64,000 nt of DNA from Nocardia africana NBRC 100379 (GCF_001612635.1 NZ_BDAV01000014.1:296302-360301); one strand, 5' to 3'; shown: positions 1 through 11,017, counted from the first letter of the stretch. Program-made: numbers and translations. Notes: generated by a model not told the origin, from the sequence alone.

Positions 1-566
1 TCGGCCTGGATCTGCTCGTTCATCGCCTGACGGGTCTGGTCGACACCCTGGTAGACCTGGCCGTTCTGACCGACGACCTTCTGATAACCGAACTTCCAGT
101 TCCACTGGAACGCGGTCACGTCGACGACCACATCGGGGTTCGAGGTCTTCTCGTGCACGTAGTTCTGCACGACCACGGTGAAGTAGAACAGCACCGCGAT
201 GATCACGAACGGAATCGCCGTGTAGGTCAGCTCCAGCGGCACGTTGTACCCGGTCTGCCGCGGGAACTCCGGGGAGTCCTTCTTCTTGCGGTGGAAGGTC
301 ACGGTCCAGAAGGTCAGCCCCCAGACCAGCACACCCATCGCCAGGGCGGCGACGACCGACCACGTCCACAGTTCCCGCATCCGGGTCGCCTGCGGGGTCA
401 CACCCGTGGGCCAGCCGAACCGAAGCACGGGATTGTCGATCGAGCAGCCCGAGACGAGCATCACGGTGATCCCCATGGACACCGCCAGCCCGGCCCGCCG
501 AAGGATGCGGCCCCGCCGTACCCGGGCGGGTCGTGCCCCTATCGCTTCGCTCGCCTTGTGCGCCAC
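1..566 (-). CDS. ctaC: Cytochrome c oxidase subunit II (partial, C-terminus beyond window)
   Basis: Subunit II of the aa3-type terminal oxidase; it accepts electrons at the CuA centre on the outer face of the membrane. The visible 188 residues hold a lipoprotein-type signal ending in LVSGC (Cys41), two membrane segments (about 67-90 and 112-133) separated by the basic HRKKKDSPEF loop, and the start of the periplasmic domain with the conserved FQWNWKFGY. The CuA ligands lie beyond the window edge. The GTG start at 566 is chosen because AGGAAGG sits 8 nt upstream (575-581). It is divergent from asnB, the same pairing as M. tuberculosis ctaC/asnB. Identification is firm; the start is likely. Confidence 0.95.
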   Translation of the reverse strand, partial: MAHKASEAIGARPARVRRGRILRRAGLAVSMGITVMLVSGCSIDNPVLRFGWPTGVTPQATRMRELWTWSVVAALAMGVLVWGLTFWTVTFHRKKKDSPEFPRQTGYNVPLELTYTAIPFVIIAVLFYFTVVVQNYVHEKTSNPDVVVDVTAFQWNWKFGYQKVVGQNGQVYQGVDQTRQAMNEQIQA

Positions 567-932
567 GCTCAACGCCTTCCTGGTCGTCCATCCGACACGG
601 CGCCACCCGGATGCCGGGCGGCGCGTTTTCAGCACGTTCGGGAGCCTTCCGCGAGCCGCACCGAACGCACGGCCGACCACGAGAGTTCCCGAGTACTACG
701 CAGCGTAGACCAAACCGCCTCCCGCGTTGTCCCCGGGTCGCTTTCGACACACCGGCCACCGGGTGCGATACCCGGCCGATCGGTTTCGCACCCACGCGCG
801 CCGGACGCGAAATGCCTGGCGAGCACGACCGCCGCCCAGCGAGGCGACGAGCCGGGCCGCGGTGCGGCATACTCGGGGACTGGTTTCGAATGTTCTCCGC
901 GTACCCGATCCGGAAACGAGGTTCTCGACGCA
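567..932. other. Divergent ctaC/asnB intergenic region
   Basis: These 366 bases separate two divergent genes and should hold both promoters. A short inverted repeat, ctacg-cag-cgtag, lies at 696-708. A weak -10-like CATACT sits at 868-873 for asnB. I see no coding sequence, RNA or strong terminator in it. Confidence 0.5.
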
Positions 933-2858
933 GTGTGTGGACTGCTGGGATTTCTGACCGCCGATGTGGCCACCGACTCCGTCGTACAGCAGGTGTACGA
1001 CGCCTTGCAGTGCGGGCGCCATCGCGGCCCGGACGAGCGCGGCACCTGGCACGACGAACACATCATCCTGGGCTTCAACCGCCTGTCGATCATCGACATC
1101 GAGCATTCGCATCAGCCGCTGCGCTGGGGTCCGCCGGAGAATCCGCAGCGCTATGCGCTGGCGTTCAACGGTGAGATCTACAACTACCTGGAGTTGCGCG
1201 CGCAGCTGAGCGACGAATTCGGGGCGCAATTCGCCACCGAGGGCGACGGTGAGGCGATCGTCGCGGCCTATCACCACTGGGGCACCGCGGCATTCTCCAA
1301 GCTGCGCGGCATGTTCGCCTTCGCCATCTGGGACACCGAAGCCCAGGAGCTGGTGCTGGCCCGCGACCCGTTCGGCATCAAGCCGCTGTTCCTGGCCACC
1401 GGCCCGGGCGGCACCGCCTACGCCAGCGAGAAGAAGAGCCTGCTGGAACTGCTGCCCGCGCTGAATCTCTCCGACGCGCTGGATCCGCGCGCGCTCGAGC
1501 ACTACACGGTGCTGCAGTACGTGCCGGAGCCGGAATCGCTGCACGCGAGCATCCGCCGCCTGGAATCCGGCTGCTACGCCACGCTGCGTCCCGGCGCCAC
1601 GCCGGAGGTCACCCGCTACTTCGAGCCGAATTTCCGGGTGCGCCCGTTCGCGGCCGGCTCGGAGGACGCCCGCTACCGCGAGATCGCGGCGGTGCTCGAG
1701 GATTCGGTCGCCAAGCACATGCGCGCGGACGTCACCGTCGGCGCCTTCCTGTCCGGTGGTATCGACTCCACGGCGATCGCGGCGCTGGCGATCCGGCACA
1801 ACCCGAATCTGCTCACCTTCACCTCGGCGTTCGAGCGGGAGGGGTATTCGGAGGCCGATGTGGCCGCCGAGACGGCGGAGGCGATCGGCGCGAAGCATTT
1901 CATCCGCACCGTCAGCCCCGAGGAGTTCGCCGGCGCGATCCCCGAGATCGTCTGGTATCTCGATGATCCGGTGGCCGATCCGGCGCTGGTGCCGCTGTAT
2001 TTCGTGGCGCAGGAGGCCCGCAAGCACGTCAAGGTGGTGCTCTCCGGTGAGGGTTCCGACGAGCTGTTCGGCGGCTACACGATCTATCGGGAACCGTTGT
2101 CGCTCAAGCCTTTCGAATACCTGCCGAAGGGTGTGCGGCGGCTGGCCGGCAAGCTGTCGGACCGGATTCCGGACGGGACGCGCGGCAAGAGCCTGCTGCA
2201 TCGCGGTTCGCTGCCGCTCGAGCAGCGCTACTACGGCAATGCTCGCAGCTTCAACGACGCTCAGCTGCGGTCGGTACTGCGCGAATTCCGGCCGGAGTGG
2301 ACGCATCAGGATGTGACGGCCCCGATCTACGCGCGCTCGCGCGGCTGGGATCCGGTGGCCCGCATGCAGCATCTGGACCTGTTCACCTGGTTGCGCGGCG
2401 ACATCCTGGTCAAGGCCGACAAGATGACCATGGCCAATTCGCTGGAGCTGCGGGTGCCGTTCCTGGACCCCGAGGTGTTCGCGGTCGCCGAGCAGATCCC
2501 GTATCAGCAGAAGATCACCAAGGAGACCACCAAGTACGCGCTGCGTCGCGCGCTGGAGACGATCGTCCCGCCGCATGTGCTGCACCGGCCGAAACTGGGC
2601 TTCCCGGTGCCGTTGCGGCACTGGCTGCGCGGCCCCGAGCTCTACGACTGGGCCGCCACCCAGATCGCGGAATCGCAAACCGACCACCTGCTCGACAAGT
2701 CCGCGATCAAGGCGATGCTGGAGGCACACCGCGCCGGCAACGGCGACCACAGCCGTCGCCTGTGGACGCTGCTGGTGTTCATGATCTGGCACGGCATCTT
2801 CGTCGAGGACCGGATCAAGCCCGATATCCAGGAGCCCACCTACCCCGTGCGGCTCTAG
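933..2858 (+). CDS. asnB: Asparagine synthetase (glutamine-hydrolysing)
   Basis: Makes asparagine from aspartate, glutamine and ATP in the cytoplasm. The GTG at 933 puts Cys2 (MCGLLGF) at the N-terminus, as the Ntn glutaminase domain requires after Met removal; the open frame continues far upstream but that extension has no counterpart in the family. The glutaminase domain (about 1-200) contains RHRGPDE, NRLSIID and FNGEIYNY. The synthetase domain has the ATP pyrophosphatase loop SGGIDST at 274-280, plus GEGSDELFGGY and KADKMTMANSLELRVPFLD. At 641 residues it matches the mycobacterial enzyme. In mycobacteria this paralogue has been linked to amidation of cell-wall peptidoglycan precursors; whether that holds here is inference. 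Confidence 0.95.
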   Translation: MCGLLGFLTADVATDSVVQQVYDALQCGRHRGPDERGTWHDEHIILGFNRLSIIDIEHSHQPLRWGPPENPQRYALAFNGEIYNYLELRAQLSDEFGAQFATEGDGEAIVAAYHHWGTAAFSKLRGMFAFAIWDTEAQELVLARDPFGIKPLFLATGPGGTAYASEKKSLLELLPALNLSDALDPRALEHYTVLQYVPEPESLHASIRRLESGCYATLRPGATPEVTRYFEPNFRVRPFAAGSEDARYREIAAVLEDSVAKHMRADVTVGAFLSGGIDSTAIAALAIRHNPNLLTFTSAFEREGYSEADVAAETAEAIGAKHFIRTVSPEEFAGAIPEIVWYLDDPVADPALVPLYFVAQEARKHVKVVLSGEGSDELFGGYTIYREPLSLKPFEYLPKGVRRLAGKLSDRIPDGTRGKSLLHRGSLPLEQRYYGNARSFNDAQLRSVLREFRPEWTHQDVTAPIYARSRGWDPVARMQHLDLFTWLRGDILVKADKMTMANSLELRVPFLDPEVFAVAEQIPYQQKITKETTKYALRRALETIVPPHVLHRPKLGFPVPLRHWLRGPELYDWAATQIAESQTDHLLDKSAIKAMLEAHRAGNGDHSRRLWTLLVFMIWHGIFVEDRIKPDIQEPTYPVRL

Positions 2859-2877
2859 CCGGCGGCTACCACGACGC

Positions 2878-2926
2878 GGGCGTCGTACCGCGGCCGATCA
2901 CGGCCGGCGGTGCGACGCCCGTTCTT
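2878..2926 (+). terminator. Intrinsic terminator-like hairpin after asnB
   Basis: A long GC-rich stem pairs 2878-2896 (gggcgtcgtaccgcggccg) with 2901-2920 across the loop atca, with one bulge, and is followed by gttcttgt. It begins 20 nt after the asnB stop codon. The T-tract is weak, as is common in actinobacteria. Confidence 0.7.
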
Positions 2927-2956
2927 GTCGAGCCCTTCCCTTCGTGCGCACGTATC

Positions 2957-3021
2957 GACGTCACGTCATCTTTTCGACGCTCTTGAACGTACCGTTAAAC
3001 AGCGGTACATTAAGTGACGTC
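2957..3021. promoter_or_regulatory. Two overlapping inverted repeats upstream of the secreted peptide gene
   Basis: gacgtcac (2957-2964) is matched by gtgacgtc (3014-3021), and inside it gtaccg (2989-2994) is matched by cggtac (3003-3008). The two pairs have different centres, so they may be sites for two proteins or one site with accessory half-sites. They lie 70-130 nt upstream of the ATG at 3090. No regulator gene is adjacent, so the binding protein is unknown. Confidence 0.45.
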
Positions 3022-3089
3022 AAGCTACTCGAGCGGCTCGGATCGAGTCGCGAACGGATATGACCGAGACACGTACCGAAGGAATTCCG

Positions 3090-3437
3090 ATGGTTCGAAA
3101 CGACCTGCCCTCGAAGATCCGCACCCGCATGGCCCGCACGGTGATCGCGGTCGCCGTCGCGGCGGCCCCGATCGTGGCGGCCGCCGCCCCCGCTCTCGCC
3201 GAAACAGCCCCGACTCGGTCCCAGGAAGTCCAGGTACCCGCCACGGATATCCAGTTCGTCCACGGCTGGGGTCATCATGGCTGGGGCCATCACGGCGGCT
3301 GGGGAACGCCCGGCTGGGGCCTGCCGGGCGGCGGGTACGGCGGCTTCTATCCCGGGTGGTACAGCCCGTGGACCGGTGGTTACGGGTATGGCTACGGCTA
3401 CGGCTATTCGCCGTTCTCGAGCGGCAGCGCCGCCTGA
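3090..3437 (+). CDS. Small secreted His/Gly/Trp/Tyr-rich protein
   Basis: A predicted exported protein of 115 residues with no recognised family. The ATG at 3090 is preferred because GAAGGA lies 5-6 nt upstream; an in-frame ATG at 3060 has no such site. The N-terminus is a Sec signal: basic KIRTRMART, an alanine/valine core, and a cleavage-like APALAE. The mature part has a short linker, a HGWGHHGWGHHGGWG run of histidine and tryptophan, then Gly/Tyr repeats (GYGYGYGYGY). Histidine clusters could bind metal and Gly-Tyr repeats occur in structural or adhesive proteins, but both roles are inference. It appears monocistronic, with inverted repeats upstream and a DUF2277 gene with its own promoter downstream. 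Confidence 0.75.
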   Translation: MVRNDLPSKIRTRMARTVIAVAVAAAPIVAAAAPALAETAPTRSQEVQVPATDIQFVHGWGHHGWGHHGGWGTPGWGLPGGGYGGFYPGWYSPWTGGYGYGYGYGYSPFSSGSAA

Positions 3438-3490
3438 GCCGGTATCGCATCGGCTCGATCGCACGCGGTGCGCGGCCTAACCTCGTAACT

Positions 3491-3760
3491 ATGTGCCGAA
3501 ACATCACCGCCCTGCGCGGGCTCGAACCGGAAGCCACAGCCGAGGAGATCGAAGCCGCCGCACTGCAGTACGTCCGCAAGGTGGGTGGTCTGAGCAGCAT
3601 CTCCGCGGCCACCCGCCCCGCGGTCGACGAGGCCGTCGCCGAAATCGCCGCGGCCACCACCCGCCTGCTGGCCACCCTCCCCGACCGCAAGGTGCCGCCG
3701 AAGTCGGTGCCCCCGCTGCGGCGGCCGGAAGTGCAAGCACGCATCGCCGCCCGCGCCTGA
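3491..3760 (+). CDS. DUF2277 family protein
   Basis: An 89-residue cytoplasmic protein of unknown function. It begins MCRNITALRGLEPEATAEEIEAA, the characteristic opening of DUF2277, followed by the AALQYVRKVGG segment; length matches the family (about 90). The C-terminus is basic and proline-rich. The ATG at 3491 is preceded by TAACCT at 3478-3483, leaving 7 nt, so the transcript is probably leaderless and separate from the upstream gene. The N-terminal Met-Cys-Arg-Asn with a following alpha-helical region resembles DNA-binding or DNA-alkylation-associated neighbours in some genomes, but nothing here supports a specific role. Confidence 0.85.
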   Translation: MCRNITALRGLEPEATAEEIEAAALQYVRKVGGLSSISAATRPAVDEAVAEIAAATTRLLATLPDRKVPPKSVPPLRRPEVQARIAARA

Positions 3761-3930
3761 GCACGAGGCCCTGAGCGGACCTACCTTTCGCCACCACCCG
3801 GACCGTCGACAGGCTGGTGTCCGTGGCATCGGGCAGTCACGGGGAGTGCTCGACGGCATTCGGCTCGTGATTCACCCGGAGTTCGCCGTGGCGTGGGGTT
3901 TTCTGAACCCGCGCACGGTTGGCTGGGGGT

Positions 3931-5700
3931 ATGGACGAGCGGGATGCGTCGGAGCCGGTATCGGAGCAGGCGGGTAGCGCCGGGGCGGGGGCGGGTCCTG
4001 GTTCGACGCCGGGCGCCGGTGCCCACGGAGATGTCACCGGGGCGGAAGCCGCTGCTCGAGCAGGCGGACCGGAGGGAGGCGGTGCTCGCCCCGACCGATC
4101 GCGCGGGGTGAGCCGGCGATGGCTGTTCGGCGCCTCGGGAGCGGCGGCGATCGCCGGGCTGGCCGTCGGTGCGGGGACGACGGCGGCATTGCACGGCGAC
4201 AGTTCCTCGACCGGTACCGGGGGACGATTCTGGCCGCTGTCACCGGAATTGGCGATCGGACCGGCCCGGGTGGCCGCACCGCCGGTGACGGGGTTGCATC
4301 TGCAGTTCGGCGCCGACGCCGCTCGCGAGGCCGTGGTCAGCTGGCAGAGCTCGGGATCGGTGCGCAATCCGGTGGTTCGATTCGGCACGGCCGCAACGGG
4401 TTTCGGCGCGACCGCACAGGCGCGGACCCGGGTCTACCGGGACGCCGCCTCGGGCACGGAGGTGTACGCGCATCACGCGGTGCTGACCGGGCTCACGCCG
4501 GATACCGACTACGTCTACGCGGCCGGACACGACGGCGCCACACCGGAATTGGGCACCCATCGCACCGCGCCGGCGGGCAGGGCCGCGTTCCGCTTCACCA
4601 GTTTCGGCGACCAGGGCACTCCGACGCTCGGCAAACTGGACAACGGCCGCTACGTCAACGACAACCTCGGCTCCCCCGTCGCCGGCGATGTCACCGCGGG
4701 GATCGAACATCTGGCCCCGCTGTTCAATCTCGTCAACGGCGACCTGTGCTACGCCAATCTCGCCACCGACCGGATCCGCACCTGGAACGACTGGTGGGCC
4801 AACAATTCCCGGTCCGCTCGCCACCGCCCGTGGATGCCGGCGCCGGGTAATCACGAGAACGAACGCGGCAACGGGCCGATCGGCTACGAGGCGTTCCAAA
4901 CGTATTTCACCGTGCCCGACAGCGGGGCCGAGGATCTCGCGCGCGGGCTCTGGTACGCCTTCACGGTCGGCTCGGTCCGGGTGATCGCGGTGGCCAACGA
5001 CGACATCTGCCTGCAGGACGGCGGCAACTCCTACGTGCACGGCTACTCCGGCGGCGCCCAGAAACGGTGGCTGGACAAGGAATTGGCCACCGCCCGGGCC
5101 GACCGCGCCATCGACTGGATCGTCGTGTTCATGCACCAGACCGCGATCTCCTCGGCCGACAGGTCCAACGGCGCCGATCTGGGGATCCGGCAGGAGTGGC
5201 TGCCGCTGTTCGACCGCTACCAGGTCGACCTGGTGCTGTGCGGCCACGAACACCATTACGAGCGTTCACATCCCGTCCGCGGCGTCCTCGGCAGCGACAC
5301 CCTCACCCCGAACCCGGTGCCCGAGGCGGTCACTCCGGCCACCGCGACCGCACCCGAGATCATCGACACCTCGAAGGGCACAGTGCATCTCGTGATCGGC
5401 GGCGGCGGAACCTCCGCCCCCTCGAACGGGCTGTTCTTCCCCGGACAGCAGTGCCGGGTGATCACCGGTGTCGGCGCGGTCGACCCGGCCACGGGTAAGA
5501 AGGCGCCGATCTACGTGATGGAGCAGGCGCCCTGGTCCGCCTTCAAGGATCCCGACCATCCCTACGGCTTCTGCGCTTTCGACGTCGATCCCGGTGCCCC
5601 CGGCGGCCACACCACCATGACCGCCACCTACTACGCCGTGACCGGCACGCTGAAGCCGGTGGACAGCTTCATCCTCACGCGGCCGCGTTCGGACCACTGA
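3931..5700 (+). CDS. Purple acid phosphatase-type metallophosphoesterase, Tat-exported
   Basis: A probable exported phosphatase with a dinuclear metal centre. All five family blocks are visible: GDQG (Asp228), GDLCY (Asp271, Tyr274 being the charge-transfer tyrosine position), GNHE (Asn307, His308), the VFMHQ block (His402) and GHEHH (His439, His441). A fibronectin-like N-terminal domain (about 100-215) precedes the catalytic domain, as in plant-type high-molecular-weight enzymes. The Tat motif SRRWLF sits at residues 61-66 after an unusually long, Gly/Ala-rich, disordered N-region. I chose ATG 3931; a TTG at 3919 would add four residues. Substrate is unknown; phosphate scavenging is the usual inference. 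Confidence 0.88.
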   Translation: MDERDASEPVSEQAGSAGAGAGPGSTPGAGAHGDVTGAEAAARAGGPEGGGARPDRSRGVSRRWLFGASGAAAIAGLAVGAGTTAALHGDSSSTGTGGRFWPLSPELAIGPARVAAPPVTGLHLQFGADAAREAVVSWQSSGSVRNPVVRFGTAATGFGATAQARTRVYRDAASGTEVYAHHAVLTGLTPDTDYVYAAGHDGATPELGTHRTAPAGRAAFRFTSFGDQGTPTLGKLDNGRYVNDNLGSPVAGDVTAGIEHLAPLFNLVNGDLCYANLATDRIRTWNDWWANNSRSARHRPWMPAPGNHENERGNGPIGYEAFQTYFTVPDSGAEDLARGLWYAFTVGSVRVIAVANDDICLQDGGNSYVHGYSGGAQKRWLDKELATARADRAIDWIVVFMHQTAISSADRSNGADLGIRQEWLPLFDRYQVDLVLCGHEHHYERSHPVRGVLGSDTLTPNPVPEAVTPATATAPEIIDTSKGTVHLVIGGGGTSAPSNGLFFPGQQCRVITGVGAVDPATGKKAPIYVMEQAPWSAFKDPDHPYGFCAFDVDPGAPGGHTTMTATYYAVTGTLKPVDSFILTRPRSDH

Positions 5701-5767
5701 CCGGGCCGCGATAGTCGCGCCGAGCCTCCGAACTGCTCGGGTCCCACAGTCGCCGCTCCGGCCGCTG

Positions 5768-6490
5768 CTAGGTGACGTGAATCAGATCCAGCACCCGGCG
5801 TGCCAGCCCGGCGTCGGTGGCCTCGGGCGGTGTGGCCGGTTGCCGATGCCACACGGTGAGAAGCAGGTCCGCCGCACTGCCGGACAGAACCGTATCGGCC
5901 GCCGCCGCGCCGTAGTCGATCGTCGGTTCGGGATGGGTCAGTCGCAGCGTCCATGGCGGGAGGCCGAGGTCGGTGCACGTGAATTGCGTTGCGGCTCCGG
6001 CAAGGTCGCCGGGCACATCCACTCGGGCGAGGAAGCGCGGGACGAACACGTGCAGCCATTCGTCGATGCCGTCACCCGCGAAGTCGGCGTCGATGGGCGC
6101 CGCCGCGCCGGGCCGCACCGCGTCCTGCGCATCCCAGCGGTGCATCGCCGTCTCGTGGGCTTGGCGCCGCAGCCAGAACCGCACCGTCCGCCGGCCGATG
6201 AAGGTGTCGATCTCGGCGTCGAGATCCATCCCGTCCAGTTGCCGCAGCAACAGATCGCGGCTCTCGCGATACCACTCCGAGAGGTCCTCACGGTCGGGGC
6301 GGGGCACCGGCGCGTCCTCACCGCGCAGGAATCCCGTCGCCCACCGATGCACCCGGCCCAGATGGGAGATCAGCCGCGCCACATCCCAGCCGGGGCAGGC
6401 CGCCACCGGCGCCCCGTACGCTTCCTGCGGTATCGCGGCGATCGCATCGCCCTCGGCCACGAGTGCCGCTCGCCGGCGTGAATCGTCCAT
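5768..6490 (-). CDS. Mycothiol-dependent maleylpyruvate isomerase-like (DinB/MDMPI) protein
   Basis: A 240-residue cytoplasmic protein of the TIGR03083/MDMPI group. The N-terminal half is a DinB-type four-helix bundle with ACPGWDVARLISHLGRVHRWA and RRQAHETAMHRWDAQ; the histidines in these segments are the expected metal ligands. The C-terminal half resembles the MDMPI C-terminal domain. Family members use mycothiol or bacillithiol as cofactor; the actual reaction is unknown. The ATG at 6490 lies 6 nt after TACGTT (6497-6502 on this strand), indicating a leaderless transcript. It converges on the phosphatase gene and lies 21 nt beyond the end of the 667-residue protein gene, but its own promoter argues that it is a separate unit. 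Confidence 0.82.
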   Translation of the reverse strand: MDDSRRRAALVAEGDAIAAIPQEAYGAPVAACPGWDVARLISHLGRVHRWATGFLRGEDAPVPRPDREDLSEWYRESRDLLLRQLDGMDLDAEIDTFIGRRTVRFWLRRQAHETAMHRWDAQDAVRPGAAAPIDADFAGDGIDEWLHVFVPRFLARVDVPGDLAGAATQFTCTDLGLPPWTLRLTHPEPTIDYGAAAADTVLSGSAADLLLTVWHRQPATPPEATDAGLARRVLDLIHVT

Positions 6491-6511
6491 GCGGGTAACG
6501 TATCCGCCGCG

Positions 6512-8515
<2,004 letters not shown>

Positions 8516-8553
8516 TCAGGACCCTCCCGTGATCCATTCCTGCCGAGAAGGAG

Positions 8554-9801
8554 TCATACGTAGAAGTCGAGTTCTTCCTGTCGCTTCAGCAGGTCCCGCA
8601 GAGCGTACGGGTCTTCGCCGAAGAAGTACAGCAGACCCCAGTGATTGCCGAATGCGGTTCGCTTGGTGACCTTTTCCGACAGGGGGGCGGTGAGTTCGTG
8701 GGTTTCGAAATACTCGTGGTCCTCCGTCTCCTCCGGGATCGACAACCGGCTGACCACCCGCCGCCGCGGATAGACGCCGAACGACCCGGCATGTCCTTTC
8801 GCATCCACCACTTCGCGGGGGAAGAACGCCACGATCTCCTCCTCGGTGGTCTTGGGATCGAATGCGAGCACCAGCGCGTGATAGGCGTTGAATCCGTATG
8901 CGCGCTCCAGCAATTCGAACACCTTGAACCCGGGCGGACGATAGGCGACCTCGCCGAAGTACATCTCGCCGTCGCTGGTGACGAAATACTCCGGATGGAC
9001 GAAGCCGAATTCGATATCGAAGGTCTTGATCAGCTTTTCCACCTGCCGGGTGATCTCCGGCCGGTACTTTTCCAGCTCCGGTGTCGCGGGGACGAAGACG
9101 GAGTAGCCGAGCCGCACGTATTCGGAGATGTTGAGGAATCGGATCTTGCCGTCGTGGATCCATGCCTCGACCGCGAATTCCCAACCGTCCAAATGGGATT
9201 CCATCAGGACCGGGAACTCGTCGTCGGGGATCGCGTCGATCTCGTCGGGAGTGCGGATCACCCGGTGACCGAGGCAGCCGGCCTTGTCGAAGGCCTTGAT
9301 GTGGATCGGGTCGTTCGGATCGCCGTCGAGTTTGAGCAGGGTCTGGTTGACGCGCTTGAGGAAGCGGATGACGTCGTCACGCTCGTGTGCCTCCTCGAAG
9401 ATGCCGACCCGGATACCGCCCAGTTGTGCGCGCCGCTTCATCAGCGATTTGTCGCGCAGCAGCATCGCCTGGCCGAGCAGCCGCGGATTGCCCAGCAGCA
9501 CCGAGTTGATCGCACCCGCCCATTCCACGGTCTCCTCGAAGATCGGGATGGCGACGTCGACGCCCATCTCCTTCAAGGTCTCCGCGATTTCCATCGACCG
9601 GTCGTTGAGCCGCTCGAAATTCCAGCAGAGATAGGGAATTTCATGCTCGATGCAGTATTCCTCCGCCCACTCCGGAGCCACCACGACATAGCGCCGATCG
9701 AATCGGTCCACCGCTTCGACCGCGTTCAGACTCCAACCCAGCAGGGCCACATAGCCTTTCTCCGGGTTCCTGCGCTTCGATTCACGGGATGAAATCGACA
9801 A
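8554..9801 (-). CDS. ATP-grasp carboxylate-amine ligase-like protein
   Basis: Predicted ATP-dependent ligase that activates a carboxylate as acyl phosphate and joins it to an amine; substrate unknown. The 415 residues follow the ATP-grasp order: a Rossmann-like N-terminus (YVALLGWSLNAVEAVDRF), the central region with DKSLMKRRAQLGG, a nucleotide-binding block with IHIKAFDKAGCLGH and FPVLMESHLDGWEFAVEAW, and the Mg-binding DIEFGFVHPEYFVTSDGEMYFGEVAYRPPG. The open frame extends to 9978, but the TTG at 9801 has AGGGGAG just upstream and begins where conserved sequence begins. First gene of a two-gene operon with the Cys-His-Asn protein. It could be a dipeptide or natural-product ligase; there is no biosynthetic cluster around it. 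Confidence 0.82.
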   Translation of the reverse strand: MSISSRESKRRNPEKGYVALLGWSLNAVEAVDRFDRRYVVVAPEWAEEYCIEHEIPYLCWNFERLNDRSMEIAETLKEMGVDVAIPIFEETVEWAGAINSVLLGNPRLLGQAMLLRDKSLMKRRAQLGGIRVGIFEEAHERDDVIRFLKRVNQTLLKLDGDPNDPIHIKAFDKAGCLGHRVIRTPDEIDAIPDDEFPVLMESHLDGWEFAVEAWIHDGKIRFLNISEYVRLGYSVFVPATPELEKYRPEITRQVEKLIKTFDIEFGFVHPEYFVTSDGEMYFGEVAYRPPGFKVFELLERAYGFNAYHALVLAFDPKTTEEEIVAFFPREVVDAKGHAGSFGVYPRRRVVSRLSIPEETEDHEYFETHELTAPLSEKVTKRTAFGNHWGLLYFFGEDPYALRDLLKRQEELDFYV

Positions 9802-10098
9802 ACCTGCTCCCCTCTTCGACCTCGGTGCACCGTTCGTCGATCGCGAGGTCGTCTTATCGCGCGGTGGTCCTGCGCTCGATACCGGGGGCTGCGAATTCGG
9901 CGGGCTCCGGTATCGCCGCGCGTGCGCTCGGCATCGTCGGCGGGCGGCAACAACGGCGATCCGCTCTATCACCGTCATTGCTCACGGATACCCCGATGTT
10001 TCATTCCCAAACAGGGGCAACGCCGTTGCGTTATTGATACACAATCATTTTCGCTGGTCGTTCCGTCCGGGAAGACCGTGCGCGGATCCGGCAGGAGC
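9802..10098 (-). promoter_or_regulatory. Upstream region of the ATP-grasp operon
   Basis: The stretch between cobS and the ATP-grasp gene is AT-richer around 10010-10060 and should hold the operon promoter. A near-perfect palindrome, gcaac-gcc-gttgc, lies at 10017-10029, and a -10-like TATCAA is readable on the minus strand close to 10040. The distance to the TTG at 9801 (over 200 nt) implies a long 5' leader or a second, unseen promoter. Confidence 0.35.
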
Positions 10099-10842
10099 TC
10101 AGGAGACCGACAGCACCGCGGCGGTGATCGCGACGGTCACCTCGACGGCGGCGCCGAGCACATCACCGTTGAGCCCGCCGAAACGCCGCACACAATGCCA
10201 CACCAGCAGAGCCGCACCGGCCAGAGCCACGGCGACCGCGACCGGCCCGAGCCACCGAGCGGACGCGGCGACAACGCCGGCGGCGAGCGCGACGAGAGTC
10301 CAGACCGCCGGTGTCACCACCGATTGCGTGCGCGCCACCAGCGCACCGAACCCGGCCCCGGGAGCGGGCGCATACCCACGGCAGGCGAGAACGACGGCGA
10401 CCCGCCCGACCGCAACCGCGAGCCCCACCGCGAACCAGCGGCCGTGTTCGGCGAGGGCGGCGAACGACAGCGCCTGAATGCCGATCGCGAAGATCAACGC
10501 GGCCACCCCGAAGGGCCCCGCCCCGCCGCTCTTCATGATCTCCCGGGCACGTTCCGGCGGCCCGTAACTGCCGAGCCCGTCCGCGGTATCGGCCAGCCCG
10601 TCCAGATGCATTCCGCGGGTGGCCGATCCCAGCGCGCCGACGGTGATCAGGCCGGCGAGCGCGCAACTCATTCCCGCCCAGGTCGATACCCACAGCAACC
10701 CGGCCGCGCCCGCACCCAGCACCGCCCCGACCACCGGTGCCGCCGCGATGGCCCCCGCCGCGGCCGTGCGGTCGACCGTCTCGGGTCCGCGCACCGGCAA
10801 CACCGTCAACCACGAGAGCGCGAGCCGAGCCACCGCGATCAT
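10099..10842 (-). CDS. cobS: Adenosylcobinamide-GDP ribazoletransferase (cobalamin synthase)
   Basis: Membrane enzyme that joins adenosylcobinamide-GDP to alpha-ribazole (or its phosphate), the last assembly step of cobalamin. The 247 residues carry the hallmark GMHLDGLADTADGL and MKSGGAGPFGV blocks, which hold the acidic metal-binding residues, and at least six hydrophobic segments. It follows the cobU-cobT fusion on the same strand after 175 nt, so nucleotide-loop assembly is encoded as one functional block. The alanine-rich composition is normal for actinobacterial homologues. No cobalamin riboswitch was seen upstream of this block. Confidence 0.93.
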   Translation of the reverse strand: MIAVARLALSWLTVLPVRGPETVDRTAAAGAIAAAPVVGAVLGAGAAGLLWVSTWAGMSCALAGLITVGALGSATRGMHLDGLADTADGLGSYGPPERAREIMKSGGAGPFGVAALIFAIGIQALSFAALAEHGRWFAVGLAVAVGRVAVVLACRGYAPAPGAGFGALVARTQSVVTPAVWTLVALAAGVVAASARWLGPVAVAVALAGAALLVWHCVRRFGGLNGDVLGAAVEVTVAITAAVLSVS

Positions 10843-11017
10843 CGCCCGGACCTCGAGACATGCACGGCGCGTTCCCCGACGCCGGATACGGAGATGCCGC
10901 GCCGCCCACGGACCGAATTCACGGAGACCGCGTACCGGCCACGCGACCGGCTCGGTGAGTGCCGCGCGCGTCGACCGCCATCCGGTGCACCGGGCCGGCC
11001 GGCACCACCCACCTCGT

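Noticed and set aside
153..932. N-terminal extension of the asnB frame
   Set aside because: It would overlap ctaC and bury the catalytic Cys2; the glutaminase domain must begin at the GTG at 933.
696..2792. Long open frame antisense to asnB
   Set aside because: It lies wholly inside asnB on the other strand, has no family similarity and is the usual mirror of high third-position GC.
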